Assembly: GCA_965227145.1 (NCBI GenBank)
Contig: OZ245730.1
Coordinates: 4,278,001-4,342,000 of the forward strand
Reading direction: 5' to 3'
Length of the DNA stretch: 64,000 nt
From: JACKAQ01 sp965227145
GTDB taxonomy: Bacteria; Calditrichota; Calditrichia; RBG-13-44-9; J075
In this document: positions 30,891-39,962 of the stretch, piece after piece
How positions within the stretch are numbered: position 1 is the stretch's first letter
How the letters are laid out: each line of letters opens with the position of its first letter
Translations under genes and position numbers: made by a program
The notes under the pieces: model-generated
Databases searched by the model: none
What the model saw: the letters and a program-made list of their open reading frames with translations, nothing else
Told to the model about the DNA's origin: nothing

Positions 30891-30931
30891 AGTTGGTAGG
30901 ATGTATGAGTGGGGGTTTTCAGATTATAGTT

Positions 30932-31294
30932 TCAATCATATAAAATTTTGTTAATCAGCGAAAAAAGCTGTTCGCCTTCGAAGGGTTTTTCCAGAGTTTC
31001 AATGGCACCCAGTTTTTCGGCAATTTGTAAATACGGCACATTGTTTGTGCCGGACATCGCCACAACCGGCACATCGGGATATTTATCTGTAAGCTCCCGA
31101 ATCAATTCAATTCCATCCATCTCCGGCATCAGCACATCGGTAATAATCAGTTCGATATCTAAATTTTCATTTAAAATAGCTAACGCTATTTTGCCATTTT
31201 CAGCATTCATCGCAGAATGATTATACCGCATTAACATGTTGCAAATGGTTCTTCTGGCTGCCTCGCTATCATCAACTACCAATATTTTAGCCAT
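30932..31294 (-). CDS. Single-domain CheY-like response regulator
   Basis: The start at 31294 (MAKILVVDDSEAARR) gives 120 residues, exactly one receiver domain; the longer open frame overlaps the upstream gene and lacks conservation. Acidic pair DD (9-10), phospho-acceptor in IITDVLMPEMDG, switch residue in AMSGTN and LEKPF lysine are intact. The ATG overlaps the stop of the hybrid kinase gene by eight bases (ATGGCTAA), so the two are translationally coupled. Having no output domain, it probably works as a phosphate relay or by protein binding. It is the last gene before a strong terminator. Confidence 0.9.
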   Translation of the reverse strand: MAKILVVDDSEAARRTICNMLMRYNHSAMNAENGKIALAILNENLDIELIITDVLMPEMDGIELIRELTDKYPDVPVVAMSGTNNVPYLQIAEKLGAIETLEKPFEGEQLFSLINKILYD

Positions 31295-33773
31295 GCTGCA
31301 TCGCCTCTGTATGATTAGTTTTGAACCTGTTGCCGGATCTGCCGGAATCGATTGTTTTTCTGACACTTACGGATAAATCTTTTGCGGAAAAAGGCTTCAG
31401 CAGAAAATTTATATTGTCGCTTTTTCGGGAAAAAACCGGATCGTCGATAGTGTAACCGGTGATAAATAAAATTTTTAATTCCGGGCGCATTTTGGCCAAC
31501 ACCTGCGATAATTCCTTACCGTTCATGCCGGGCATAACCATATCTGTAATCAGTAAATCAATTTTCCGGGCATTTTCTTCGAAAATATTTAATGCGTCAT
31601 ACACATCGTTACTGACCAGAACATTGTATCCGCAAACCGATAAAATGTCGCTAACCAGGTCCCGGACGTAACTTTCATCTTCAACGAGCAAAATGGTTTC
31701 GGTACCCTTTGGCATCGTTTCCACAGTAATTTCGTCCTGAACTTGCAGCGGCGGCGTTTTCATGTATGGAAAACACACCGTCAGTTTGGTGAACTCGCCT
31801 TCAACTGTTTCCAGATGAATGCCACCGGAATTCCGGTTTGCGACATCATAAATGATCGATAGCCCCAATCCGGTACCCTGATTGTCCGATTTTGTGGTAA
31901 AAAACGGGTCAAATATTTTTTTGCGAATATCTTCCGGAATGCCTGAGCCATTATCTTTTACAGAAATATAGACGTATTTTCCCGGCGAAACCGGCAATAC
32001 ATTGGGCTGATTTGTGTTGGTTATAACCATCAAACCCGTATCAATTTCGATGGTGCCATTGCTGTCAATCGCATCGCGGGCATTGACCATCAGGTTCATT
32101 ACCACTTGCTCAATCATGCTGCAATCCGCGAATATCGTCAGCGGCTGGTCATACAAACGCCAAACTTGCTGAACATCTTCCCGGATCAACCGTTGCAGCA
32201 ATTTGTGAATATCTTCCAACATCTGGTTGACATCCATAAATTTTGACCCGGCAGACTGATGCCTGCTAAAAGACAGTAATTGGCGGGTTAGCGCGGCAGC
32301 TTTTCTGCCGGCTTTGCTGATTTGCAGAATGCCTTCGCGAATATCCGATGCTTTGTTCATCCGGTGCAACATCAATTCCGCGTGCCCGTTAATCGCCGTC
32401 AGGATGTTGTTAAAATCATGTGCGATAACACCGGCCAACCGTCCCAACTCCTTCAGTTTGTGGGACTGCAGCAGCTTATCTTCCGTTTCCCGGAGTTGAA
32501 GTTCAATTTCCTGCCGGTTAGAAACATCCCGGATAATTGCCAGTACGGGCGATGGCTGCCCTCCCTTTTTGATCCGGGTAAAACAGCATTCCCCGAAAAA
32601 ACCGGTATCGCCGGATGATACAAATCGTAAATTATGTGTCGGTGGATTTTTTCCGGTTGCCGTCAATCGAATAAACTGCATCGCTTTTTCCCGGTCATCT
32701 TCGTGAACAATTGCCCCAAAAGATTTGTTGAGAAAACGACTGCGTTGCAACCCGGTGGCCGTTTCGAATGCAGCATTCAACTGCTCAATCCGCCCGTTTT
32801 CTGAAAGCATCACAATCAGATCGCTGGCATGTTCAAACAGTTGAAACTGCTCAGTTGCATTCGAAATTTCCGATGAAACACCTGGCTCTACTGTTTCGGG
32901 GAATGCTTCTCCGCTCACTCTCACAGCATGTTGCTGCTCAATCTCCAACTCCGCAGAGATTTTTTTTGCAAAGTAATTGAATACGACAGTAGCTGTAGTT
33001 TTGTCAAATTGATTTTCGTTGATCAGTAAAATTAATTGGCCAACCGGCTGTTGCCCGGAGTCGTAAATTTGTGAACTCCACCAACGGCTGAACGGCACAT
33101 TTTTATCCGGGGCAACCGGTTCAAAATGAAATCCTGGCTCCGCAGCGGTTTCGATAATGGATTGAACCAATGCAGAATCCGGCAATTGGAACTCCTCTGG
33201 TGATTGACAAAAAGGCAAAAAACCGGAGGCAGTTTTTAGAACATTATTTTTGCAAGTGATAATTCCGGAATGTGCCTGGGATATATCGACAATCAGGCTC
33301 AGCACGTTTGTCAAAAATGTTTTGCCAGCCGCAGATTCGAGATTATCGCCCTGTTGCAAAATTTTTTCCCGGACTTTCGAGAGCCGGTTATTTCGCAACG
33401 TTAGCGATTGCTCGACAAGCTCAACAATATCTTTTCGGGTAAACGGTTTTTGCAACCGCAAGATTCCACGGGTCAACTCGCTGGTCGCAAACCAATACCC
33501 GGACATCATAATCATCTCGCAATCCAGATGGGTGCTATAAATATACTGGACAAGCTCCTCACCGTTTTGAGCATTGGATAACGCAAGATCCAATATTGCA
33601 AGATCTACGTGTTCGGTTTTCAGAATATTCACAGCCGCATCAATATCCGAAGCCGTAAAAACCTGATAATTTTCCATCTGCAAAAACCGCGACAATGAAA
33701 ACCGGATAGATTCTTCATCATCCACAACTAAAACGGATGCAATCGGCCTGGCATTTTTTTCAGCTGTTTCCAT
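31287..33773 (-). CDS. Hybrid histidine kinase REC-(GAF-like)-PAS-HisKA-HATPase-REC
   Basis: Start ATG at 33773, preceded by AAGGAAGGATT. 828 residues, no membrane helix, so cytoplasmic. Order: receiver (about 12-125; VVDDEE, LAILDLALS, QKPF); a middle region with GAF-like strands (about 150-285); PAS (about 310-430); HisKA with VIAHDFNNILTAING (about 450); ATPase with NLMVNARDAIDSNG, DNGSGIP and GTGLGLSII; second receiver (about 700-820; VEDESY, LLITDMVMPGMNG, LKPF). All phosphotransfer residues look intact. It lies behind a sigma54-type promoter and upstream dyad and is coupled to a CheY-like gene, which suggests induction by the adjacent sigma54 activator and onward relay to the CheY protein. 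Confidence 0.9.
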   Translation of the reverse strand: METAEKNARPIASVLVVDDEESIRFSLSRFLQMENYQVFTASDIDAAVNILKTEHVDLAILDLALSNAQNGEELVQYIYSTHLDCEMIMMSGYWFATSELTRGILRLQKPFTRKDIVELVEQSLTLRNNRLSKVREKILQQGDNLESAAGKTFLTNVLSLIVDISQAHSGIITCKNNVLKTASGFLPFCQSPEEFQLPDSALVQSIIETAAEPGFHFEPVAPDKNVPFSRWWSSQIYDSGQQPVGQLILLINENQFDKTTATVVFNYFAKKISAELEIEQQHAVRVSGEAFPETVEPGVSSEISNATEQFQLFEHASDLIVMLSENGRIEQLNAAFETATGLQRSRFLNKSFGAIVHEDDREKAMQFIRLTATGKNPPTHNLRFVSSGDTGFFGECCFTRIKKGGQPSPVLAIIRDVSNRQEIELQLRETEDKLLQSHKLKELGRLAGVIAHDFNNILTAINGHAELMLHRMNKASDIREGILQISKAGRKAAALTRQLLSFSRHQSAGSKFMDVNQMLEDIHKLLQRLIREDVQQVWRLYDQPLTIFADCSMIEQVVMNLMVNARDAIDSNGTIEIDTGLMVITNTNQPNVLPVSPGKYVYISVKDNGSGIPEDIRKKIFDPFFTTKSDNQGTGLGLSIIYDVANRNSGGIHLETVEGEFTKLTVCFPYMKTPPLQVQDEITVETMPKGTETILLVEDESYVRDLVSDILSVCGYNVLVSNDVYDALNIFEENARKIDLLITDMVMPGMNGKELSQVLAKMRPELKILFITGYTIDDPVFSRKSDNINFLLKPFSAKDLSVSVRKTIDSGRSGNRFKTNHTEAMQHG

Positions 33774-33817
33774 AATCCTTCCTTGCATGAATTAAACCCG
33801 TTAACCCATAAAAAGAA

Positions 33818-33833
33818 TGCGAAAATAGTGCCA
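33818..33833 (-). promoter_or_regulatory. Sigma54-type (-24/-12) promoter for the hybrid kinase-CheY operon
   Basis: On the minus strand TGGCAC, five bases, TCGCA, against the consensus TGGCAC-N5-TTGCW: the -24 element is perfect and the -12 GC doublet is in register, with one mismatch. The predicted start of transcription falls about 33 bases before the ATG at 33773. A sigma54 activator gene ends about 140 bp upstream. Confidence 0.65.
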
Positions 33834-33910
33834 GCAATTACAAAGCAGTAAAATGTGTTGTTTTTATTGAATTTAGGCGAGATTATAAAATATCAGCTCA
33901 CAGCGAAAAC

Positions 33911-33957
33911 TGTAACATAACACACAACCCATGCTACAAAAGTGTAACATGTTACAC
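33911..33957. promoter_or_regulatory. Upstream activator dyads (TGTAACA type)
   Basis: A perfect dyad GTGTAACATGTTACAC at 33942-33957, and an imperfect copy TGTAACATAACACA starting at 33911, 32 bp away (three helical turns). They sit about 100-145 bp upstream of the predicted sigma54 start, the usual enhancer distance. The Fis-type regulator encoded immediately next door is the natural candidate to bind. A further TGTAACA lies at 37303, upstream of that regulator's own operon. Confidence 0.6.
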
Positions 33958-33971
33958 AAAAAAACACACTT

Positions 33972-35708
33972 CTAATTTTCGTCAGAAAAATCCATTTTAT
34001 CAATTTTGCGATAAACCGTTTGCCGGCTAATGCCGAGTAAACGCGCAGCTTTGGCTTTATTTCCACCGGTTTTTCGCAGCGTTTCTTCAATTATTTCCGT
34101 TGGTATTTCCTGCAAACCGGAACCATCGTTTTGGTGGGTCATTTTTTTATTGCAGGTGATTACCGGTGGCAAATGCTCCAACCGGATTCGGTTGTCCCGG
34201 CATAAAATAAAAGCCCGCTCAAGCGCATGTTTTAATTCCCGAACGTTTCCGGGCCACTGGTAATTTATCAATTTTTCCATTGCTTCAGGCTCAACACCCT
34301 GAATGTCTTTTCCAAATTTTGCAGAAAACATATCGCAAAAATGGGAAATCAGCAGTGGGACATCTTCCACTCGTTCCCGCAATGGGCTGATATGTATTTC
34401 CATCACCTGAAGCCGGTAATACAGATCCTCTCGAAATGTTTTTTTCGCGACACGGTCTTCCAGATTCGCGTTGGTTGCCGCCAAAATCCGGACATCCACT
34501 TCAATTTTCCGATTTTCGCCGAGTCGTTCGATGGTTTTTTCCTGAATCACACGGAGCAGTTTTGCCTGAATTTGCGGTGGCATATCGCCAATTTCATCCA
34601 AAAATAGCGTGCCGCCGTCTGCGGCTTCAAACCGCCCGACGCGATGGGTATTTGCGCCGGTAAATGCGCCTTTCACATAACCGAACAACTCGCTTTCCAA
34701 TAACGTTTCCGGAATCGCTGCACAATTTACAGAAATAAACGGTGCGTTTTTTTTCGAGCCGGCCTGATGAATCGCACGCGCGACCATTTCTTTGCCCGTC
34801 CCGCTCTCTCCGCGAATCAGAACGGTAGAATCAACATCTGCAAGATAATCGATCAGTTCGAAAACGCCCTGCATCTGCGGCGATTTTCCGATTATCTGAT
34901 AAAATTTGTGCCGTTCCAACAATGCGTTTTCCAGCTCAACCAACCGGGTTTGGTCGCGAATTAACAGCACTGCACCCATCGATTTATGTTGATTATCCAA
35001 TAATGGCATTCCGGAAAGCTGCAAAGAATAGAGCTTCCGGTCCGGCGATTTATATCGATAGTCCACTTCCGGCATGGTTTTATTGTGCCGGATAACATCA
35101 GACAAAATCTCCAGACACGTTTTTTTTAACGGATTGTCATCTGTCAACGGAAGATTATTTTCGATATCCAACAGGTTGAGCTCGCACAGTATGCGCGCTT
35201 TCTCGTTTGCGGCGGTTATCCGGAAATTTTCATCCGTTGTTAAAATGCCATCCTTTACGCTGCGAAATATCGCATCCAAATGTTTGCGGTATTTGGCATT
35301 TTCGGCAACGATCCGTTGCTTTTCTTCGTTCAGTTTTTTGTGTTGGAATGCCAGTTGGGTAGTTTGCAGCAGCCGGTCTTTGCGGATCGGTTTGGGCAAA
35401 TAATCGAACGCGCCCAACCGCAATGCAGCGGAGGCTGTGGTTACATTCGGGTCGCCGGTGATCATGATTACCGGACAATCCAATCCTGACTGGCGAACCG
35501 CGTGCAGAACATCGATGCCGTTTTTTTCGCCCAGCATAATGTCAGCAAAAACAACATCTAAAGGTGTTTTATTAATGTGTTCGAGCGCTTCCGAATAGTT
35601 GGCTGCGAGAGAAACGTTGTATTGTTCCTGTTTCAAAAACATCATAAATGTTCGACGAATGCTTTCTTCGTCATCTACGATCAAAATATTTCCTTTAACT
35701 GCTTCCAT
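33972..35708 (-). CDS. Sigma54-dependent response regulator with an internal PAS domain
   Basis: The ATG at 35708 (MEAVKGNILIVDDEESI) puts the receiver at the N-terminus; the open frame upstream overlaps the kinase gene. 578 residues: receiver (about 5-120; VVFADIMLG, ITGDP, PKPI), PAS-like domain (about 145-260), AAA+ domain (about 275-510) with GESGTGKE, the full GAFTGA loop, GGTLFLDEIGD and WPGNVREL, and a Fis-type helix-turn-helix at the C-terminus (NKAKAARLLGISRQTVYRKI). It is 19 bp downstream of its probable cognate kinase gene. The PAS inside a sigma54 regulator suggests a second, ligand- or redox-type input. Its own downstream spacer carries matching dyads and a sigma54 promoter. Confidence 0.93.
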   Translation of the reverse strand: MEAVKGNILIVDDEESIRRTFMMFLKQEQYNVSLAANYSEALEHINKTPLDVVFADIMLGEKNGIDVLHAVRQSGLDCPVIMITGDPNVTTASAALRLGAFDYLPKPIRKDRLLQTTQLAFQHKKLNEEKQRIVAENAKYRKHLDAIFRSVKDGILTTDENFRITAANEKARILCELNLLDIENNLPLTDDNPLKKTCLEILSDVIRHNKTMPEVDYRYKSPDRKLYSLQLSGMPLLDNQHKSMGAVLLIRDQTRLVELENALLERHKFYQIIGKSPQMQGVFELIDYLADVDSTVLIRGESGTGKEMVARAIHQAGSKKNAPFISVNCAAIPETLLESELFGYVKGAFTGANTHRVGRFEAADGGTLFLDEIGDMPPQIQAKLLRVIQEKTIERLGENRKIEVDVRILAATNANLEDRVAKKTFREDLYYRLQVMEIHISPLRERVEDVPLLISHFCDMFSAKFGKDIQGVEPEAMEKLINYQWPGNVRELKHALERAFILCRDNRIRLEHLPPVITCNKKMTHQNDGSGLQEIPTEIIEETLRKTGGNKAKAARLLGISRQTVYRKIDKMDFSDEN

Positions 35709-35727
35709 ATCCTGTCTGGTTAAGTTT

Positions 35728-37233
35728 TCAAATAACCGGCAACTCGATGATTGCGCGGGTAAATTGCCCTTCCGCACTTTCGAACCGCAACACGCCGCCG
35801 TGGGTTTTAATGATATTAAAACTGATGCTCAATCCTAATCCCGTGCCCTCGCCCGGCGGTTTTGTGGTGTAAAACGGCTGCATAATTTTATCCATAATAT
35901 TTTGCGGAATCCCGATGCCGTTATCTTTGCAGACAATCCGGATCATTTTCCGGGAATTATCCATATATTTTTCTGCCGTCAGCGATAGTTTTTTTTCCGG
36001 ATGGGAACCGAGATATTTTTTGTTTAACGCATAACGGGCATTGTTCAACAGATTCACCAAAACTTGTTGCATTTCATTGATGTTAACCAAAACCAACGGT
36101 AAATCGTCAGGAATTTTGAGTTCAATTTTTATCGCATCTTGCCTTATTTGTTGCTTTGCCAGCAAAAAACAATCATCAACCAATTGCTGGATGTGAACGG
36201 TTGCGTATTCTTTTGGCGCTTCCCTGCCAAACGTGAGCAGGTTTTTAACGATTGCCGCAATTCGCTCGCCTTCCCGGTTGATCCGCCGGGCGATATCATG
36301 TTCATCGCTGGTTTCCGGCGTCTGGTCGCACAGTATCTGGCTGTAATTGATGATGCCGGTTATCGGATTATTGATTTCATGCGCCACGCCGGATGCCAAT
36401 TCGCCAAGACTGGATAACTGGCTGTTGCGCATAGCCTCCGCTTCAAACCGCTTCTTTTCTGTGACATCAAAAACCAGAATCAACACTTTCCGGCGACCAT
36501 CTGGCAGGTATAAACGGGTGCACCGGGCATCGAACCAGCATTCCCCTTTGATAACATTGAGAAAATATTCGATCTGTTGGGTTTCGCCGGTTTCCAGCGT
36601 TTTCAACACAACACCGATAAACCTTTCAGCTTCTTCTTTCGAAAACATTTCGGCAATATTCTTACCGATAATTTCCGATTTGGGTGCAAAAAGCAACTCG
36701 GTTTCAGAGCACCAAACCTCTTCAAGCACCCCGGTTTCATCCAGCAAAAGAAAAATTCCGGGCAACGCATTCAAAACCGCTTTCAACCGTTCTTCACTGG
36801 CGCGTAGCGCGGCTTCCGCGGCTGCTTTCTCTCGCTGTAACAACATATTTTGAAAACAACGATCCAGTGTGGTAAGCAGTTCCTGCGGGCTGATCGGTTT
36901 TCGGAGATAATCGTATGCACCTTCTTTCAACGCCTGAACAGCCACATCTTCTGCGGAATATGCGGTCATCATAATGCAGGGAATTTCCGAATAATTTTCC
37001 CGGATATACGACAGCAAATCCAATCCGCTTTGCCGTCCGAGCCGGATATCCAACAATGCCAACCCAATTTCTTCTTCCTCTAACTGGGCTTGGGCAGCAG
37101 ATATGCTGTTTGCCTGAGCAACGCGATATCCGCGTGATTCCAGAATTTCGCTAAAACCTTCTGCAAAATCGATGTCATCATCCACAATCAAAATGGATTG
37201 TTTTTCACCAGTTCTCACCTGATTTGTGCTCAT
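35728..37233 (-). CDS. Cytoplasmic histidine kinase REC-PAS-HisKA-HATPase
   Basis: 501 residues. N-terminal receiver (about 13-130; LIVDDD, LALLDIRLG, RKPI), short coiled coil, PAS (about 150-265), HisKA with VAHEINNPITGIINY (about 300), and an ATPase with NLLNNARYALNKK, DNGIGIPQNI and GEGTGLGLSISF. The receiver at the N-terminus means the kinase is itself steered by another phospho-donor. It begins the operon that continues with the sigma54 regulator; AGGGG stands six bases before the ATG. The kinase and regulator form a NtrB/NtrC-like pair. Confidence 0.92.
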   Translation of the reverse strand: MSTNQVRTGEKQSILIVDDDIDFAEGFSEILESRGYRVAQANSISAAQAQLEEEEIGLALLDIRLGRQSGLDLLSYIRENYSEIPCIMMTAYSAEDVAVQALKEGAYDYLRKPISPQELLTTLDRCFQNMLLQREKAAAEAALRASEERLKAVLNALPGIFLLLDETGVLEEVWCSETELLFAPKSEIIGKNIAEMFSKEEAERFIGVVLKTLETGETQQIEYFLNVIKGECWFDARCTRLYLPDGRRKVLILVFDVTEKKRFEAEAMRNSQLSSLGELASGVAHEINNPITGIINYSQILCDQTPETSDEHDIARRINREGERIAAIVKNLLTFGREAPKEYATVHIQQLVDDCFLLAKQQIRQDAIKIELKIPDDLPLVLVNINEMQQVLVNLLNNARYALNKKYLGSHPEKKLSLTAEKYMDNSRKMIRIVCKDNGIGIPQNIMDKIMQPFYTTKPPGEGTGLGLSISFNIIKTHGGVLRFESAEGQFTRAIIELPVI

Positions 37234-38012
37234 TAAGCACCCCTGCTTTCGAATAATACCTTTTTATCGATTCAGAATAATCTGCGTCCGCTTCAGTATA
37301 GTTGTAACAGTATTCATAACAGTGAGAAAAAATATTCGTAAATGAATCGGAAAATAGAATAGACGAATATTGTCGGAATCGTCAGTTTTATGTTTATATA
37401 AATTAATTTAAATCAATTGGTTATGCTCAGCTTTGTCTGATAATAAAAAATAGAGAAATACCCCATCTCACGCAACAATCTCATCAATTAATGAGTGTCC
37501 TGGGATGAAATCAACCGTCTTTCGAAAGATCTTTTTATGAAAAATCTAAATTGAAATCAGGATTTATAAATAAACGGGTAAACGATTTTGTCAAGTTGAA
37601 TCACAACGAAAAACACATGTCTGATCTGTCTTTTGAAATTAAGGATATTCGGTTGATAAATCCAAACAAATATTAACCCGATTGCAAAAAAGCATTTTTC
37701 TGTGTCGCTTTTATACTACGGGAATTTGCGGGTTGGCGGCTCACTTTTCTGCGAAAGCCAAAATATGATGGAGAGATAATTTGAGATTGGGTAATGGGTG
37801 AACCAAAAATCAACGACGTAAACAATTGAATTTATTTGCTTTAGGTTATCGCATCAAATTTTCCGGTTTTGTGGATCACAACAAATTTTCCGGTGAGCAA
37901 CATTCGGAGTATGAACAAAATTGAAAAAAAACATCCCCGGCAACCGAAGCTACCGGGGAGTGTGGTGAGGGTGCGGAAAAAATGTAGAAACAGGTTATGT
38001 AATTCGCGACAT
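37234..38012. other. 779-bp AT-rich non-coding region
   Basis: Upstream region of the kinase-regulator operon and downstream region of the low-complexity secreted gene. Contains TGTAACA at 37303-37309, matching the dyads at 33911-33957, and a terminator at 37934-37959. No conserved protein or RNA gene recognised in 37330-37920. Confidence 0.5.
37934..37959 (-). terminator. Terminator after the low-complexity secreted gene
   Basis: TCCCCGG, twelve-base loop, CCGGGGA; on the minus strand followed by TG and about eight T (complement of 37924-37931). It lies 54 bases past the stop codon of the gene at 38013-39191. Confidence 0.75.
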
Positions 38013-39191
38013 TTACTCGTCGCGCGAACGTTTTGTTTTTTCTCGTTTTACGGATTTTGATTGACCGGATTTTGCGCTTTTGGCGTTCGTGGCTGAGCGT
38101 GCGGATGATTTACGAACCGTGCGATCCTGCTTGACGGTCTGTTTTTTTGCTCCGGCATCCGTCCGATTATCCACTTTTTTGTTCCGTTCAATCGCGCTGC
38201 GAGATGTTCTCTCCCGGTTTTGCTGAACGGTTTTGCGATTATTTTCGCGGTTTTGAACCTCGCGTTCATTCCGGCTGAAAACGTTCCGCTGCGATTTTGC
38301 GACTTCAGTACGTTTTGCTGTTACCGTCGTATTCCGTTTGGTTTCGTTTTCGCGACGCTGAATTTCGGTGCGATCGTTGCGTTTTTCAACTGTGCGGACC
38401 ACCGTTCGTCTATCCGCATTGCGTTCACGTTTGGCTTCATCGCGATCGTTATCAAATCGATTGCGCGAATCCGCTTTGCGAATGGCACGTTCGGCGATTT
38501 CATTGCTGTTCTCGATGCGAACCGCCCGGTTATCCCCGCGACCGCGATTGCGATTGTCGTTGCGATTCCCGTCCCGGCGATCCCAGTCACGCGGTTTGTT
38601 CTGGCTGCGATTCTTCCGGTCATTGTAATCGTCATCACGATGATTTTTGTTGTAGCGATTACCGTTTTTGTTGCCATAACCATAACCGTAGCGATGCCCG
38701 TTATCATAATATTTTTTGTGTTTATGATGCCCATACCGCGGATAATAATAGTTGTGATGGCGCGGATGTTTGTAATAATGTCCGGCAAAACGGTAGCCCG
38801 GCCAATACGGCACTTCGCACCACTGACGGTATTTTTTGTGAACGACAACCACCGGATACGGATCGTAATCATACGGATCGTAAATGACGTAGCGATAGCG
38901 AACCGGTGTGTAAATCACCCGACTCGGATGCCAAAACAGATCCCCGAAATACACCGAAACGCTGATGGGCAAACGGTCATCGCGGTATTGCAGCGCAAGC
39001 ATTTCCGGTGAATTAAAAAAGACACCATAGCGATAAACCACAATCGGCGGATATTCATCATAATCGTCATATTCGTAATCGTCGCTGTAATAAATGCCCG
39101 TATCGTAATCCTGCGCGTGAACTTTTGTCTGGATCAGCACGAAGAATAAAATGGCACCTGTAATTGCGGCAAATCTGGTTAACGTACTCAT
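38013..39191 (-). CDS. Secreted low-complexity protein: acidic Tyr-rich start, His/Tyr-rich middle, highly basic tail
   Basis: 392 residues with a clear signal peptide ending KVHAQ. Next comes an acidic tyrosine cluster (YYSDDYEYDDYDEYPP), then a more ordered section (about 50-120) with VYFGDLFWHPSRVIY and YDPYDYDPYPVVVVHKKY. A His/Tyr/Gly-rich stretch (about 125-175, many HH and YY pairs) follows, then about 215 residues made largely of Arg, Lys, Asn, Asp and Gln. I do not recognise a family. The order of acidic, metal-binding-like and polycationic parts suggests an envelope or matrix component that binds polyanions or metals (inference). Long open frames on the opposite strand are side effects of the biased composition. 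Confidence 0.65.
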   Translation of the reverse strand: MSTLTRFAAITGAILFFVLIQTKVHAQDYDTGIYYSDDYEYDDYDEYPPIVVYRYGVFFNSPEMLALQYRDDRLPISVSVYFGDLFWHPSRVIYTPVRYRYVIYDPYDYDPYPVVVVHKKYRQWCEVPYWPGYRFAGHYYKHPRHHNYYYPRYGHHKHKKYYDNGHRYGYGYGNKNGNRYNKNHRDDDYNDRKNRSQNKPRDWDRRDGNRNDNRNRGRGDNRAVRIENSNEIAERAIRKADSRNRFDNDRDEAKRERNADRRTVVRTVEKRNDRTEIQRRENETKRNTTVTAKRTEVAKSQRNVFSRNEREVQNRENNRKTVQQNRERTSRSAIERNKKVDNRTDAGAKKQTVKQDRTVRKSSARSATNAKSAKSGQSKSVKREKTKRSRDE

Positions 39192-39437
39192 AACAAATCC
39201 CTTTCAGTTTCTTTCATGCCAGTATTGTTCAAAATTGGTACCACTTTGGACAATCACCCGAATCCGGGTGAAAATTGCAGATTGCAAATATTTGATAAAT
39301 ATAAGTTTATAAAATTTTTTATGTGGGATAATCAGGTAAAAAACAACAGACCAACTGTTAACCAGGTTAACAGCTGATCCGTTTTCGACATTCGTTTTGT
39401 CGAACTCAATTCAAATATCGCCAACTGTTGGCATGCG

Positions 39438-39860
39438 TTATTTATTTTTCAATTTAAATTGGAATGGAATAATCACGGTTGATTGCACTTTTTTGCCGCG
39501 ATCAATCGCGGGCTCGAACAGAAATAAACGTGCAGCATCCAGCGCAGGTTTGTCCAGTCCCGATACCGATTTCACAACTTCAGTTTCAATCACTTTTCCG
39601 GTGGTATCCACCATTGCTTTGATGATGACGCGTCCGGAAATACCCGCTTTGCGCAGCGAATCCGGGTATTCGGGTGCCACTTGTTTAATCAGTTTCGGCA
39701 TCGGTTTTTCTTCCGACGCGGCAGAAAACGCGACTGCATTTTGCGCAACAATCAGAAAAACGATGGCAAAAACAGCCAGCATTCCGGCAAAAACGGGTTT
39801 TAAATTTCGCAAAGCGACGTTAATTTTAGGATGATTACGGCTCGCTGTTCTCTGTTTCAT
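39438..39860 (-). CDS. Small TonB C-terminal-domain protein
   Basis: 140 residues: a basic N-terminus, one membrane helix or uncleaved signal (about 24-45), then directly a TonB_C domain (about 52-138) with VAPEYPDSLRKAGISGRVIIKA and LDAARLFLFEPAIDRGKK, quoted in parts. It lacks the long Pro-rich spacer needed to cross the periplasm, so it may not energise a receptor in the usual way. GGAGG four bases before the ATG supports the start. A strong terminator lies between it and the larger TonB gene upstream, so it likely has its own promoter or depends on read-through. Confidence 0.85.
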   Translation of the reverse strand: MKQRTASRNHPKINVALRNLKPVFAGMLAVFAIVFLIVAQNAVAFSAASEEKPMPKLIKQVAPEYPDSLRKAGISGRVIIKAMVDTTGKVIETEVVKSVSGLDKPALDAARLFLFEPAIDRGKKVQSTVIIPFQFKLKNK

Positions 39861-39907
39861 TTAGCCTCCGACAGTTATTAAATAATTGTTTTTATTGTAT
39901 TAAAAAA

Positions 39908-39937
39908 GGACCGCCGCAAAACGAATTGCGACGATCC
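39908..39937 (-). terminator. Terminator or attenuator between the two TonB-domain genes
   Basis: On the minus-strand RNA, GGAUCGUCGCAA pairs fully with UUGCGGCGGUCC (three G-U pairs) around UUCGUU, followed by six U. It sits about 26 bases after the stop of the larger gene and about 48 before the ATG of the smaller one. Confidence 0.8.
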
Positions 39938-39962
39938 GTTAATGCGCCTCCTCGCGCGTTTC

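Noticed and set aside
38220..39011. 263-codon open frame and others opposite and within the low-complexity secreted gene
   Set aside because: Several overlapping frames are open at once because of the biased Arg/Asn/Tyr codons; only the minus-strand frame at 38013-39191 has a signal peptide and terminator.
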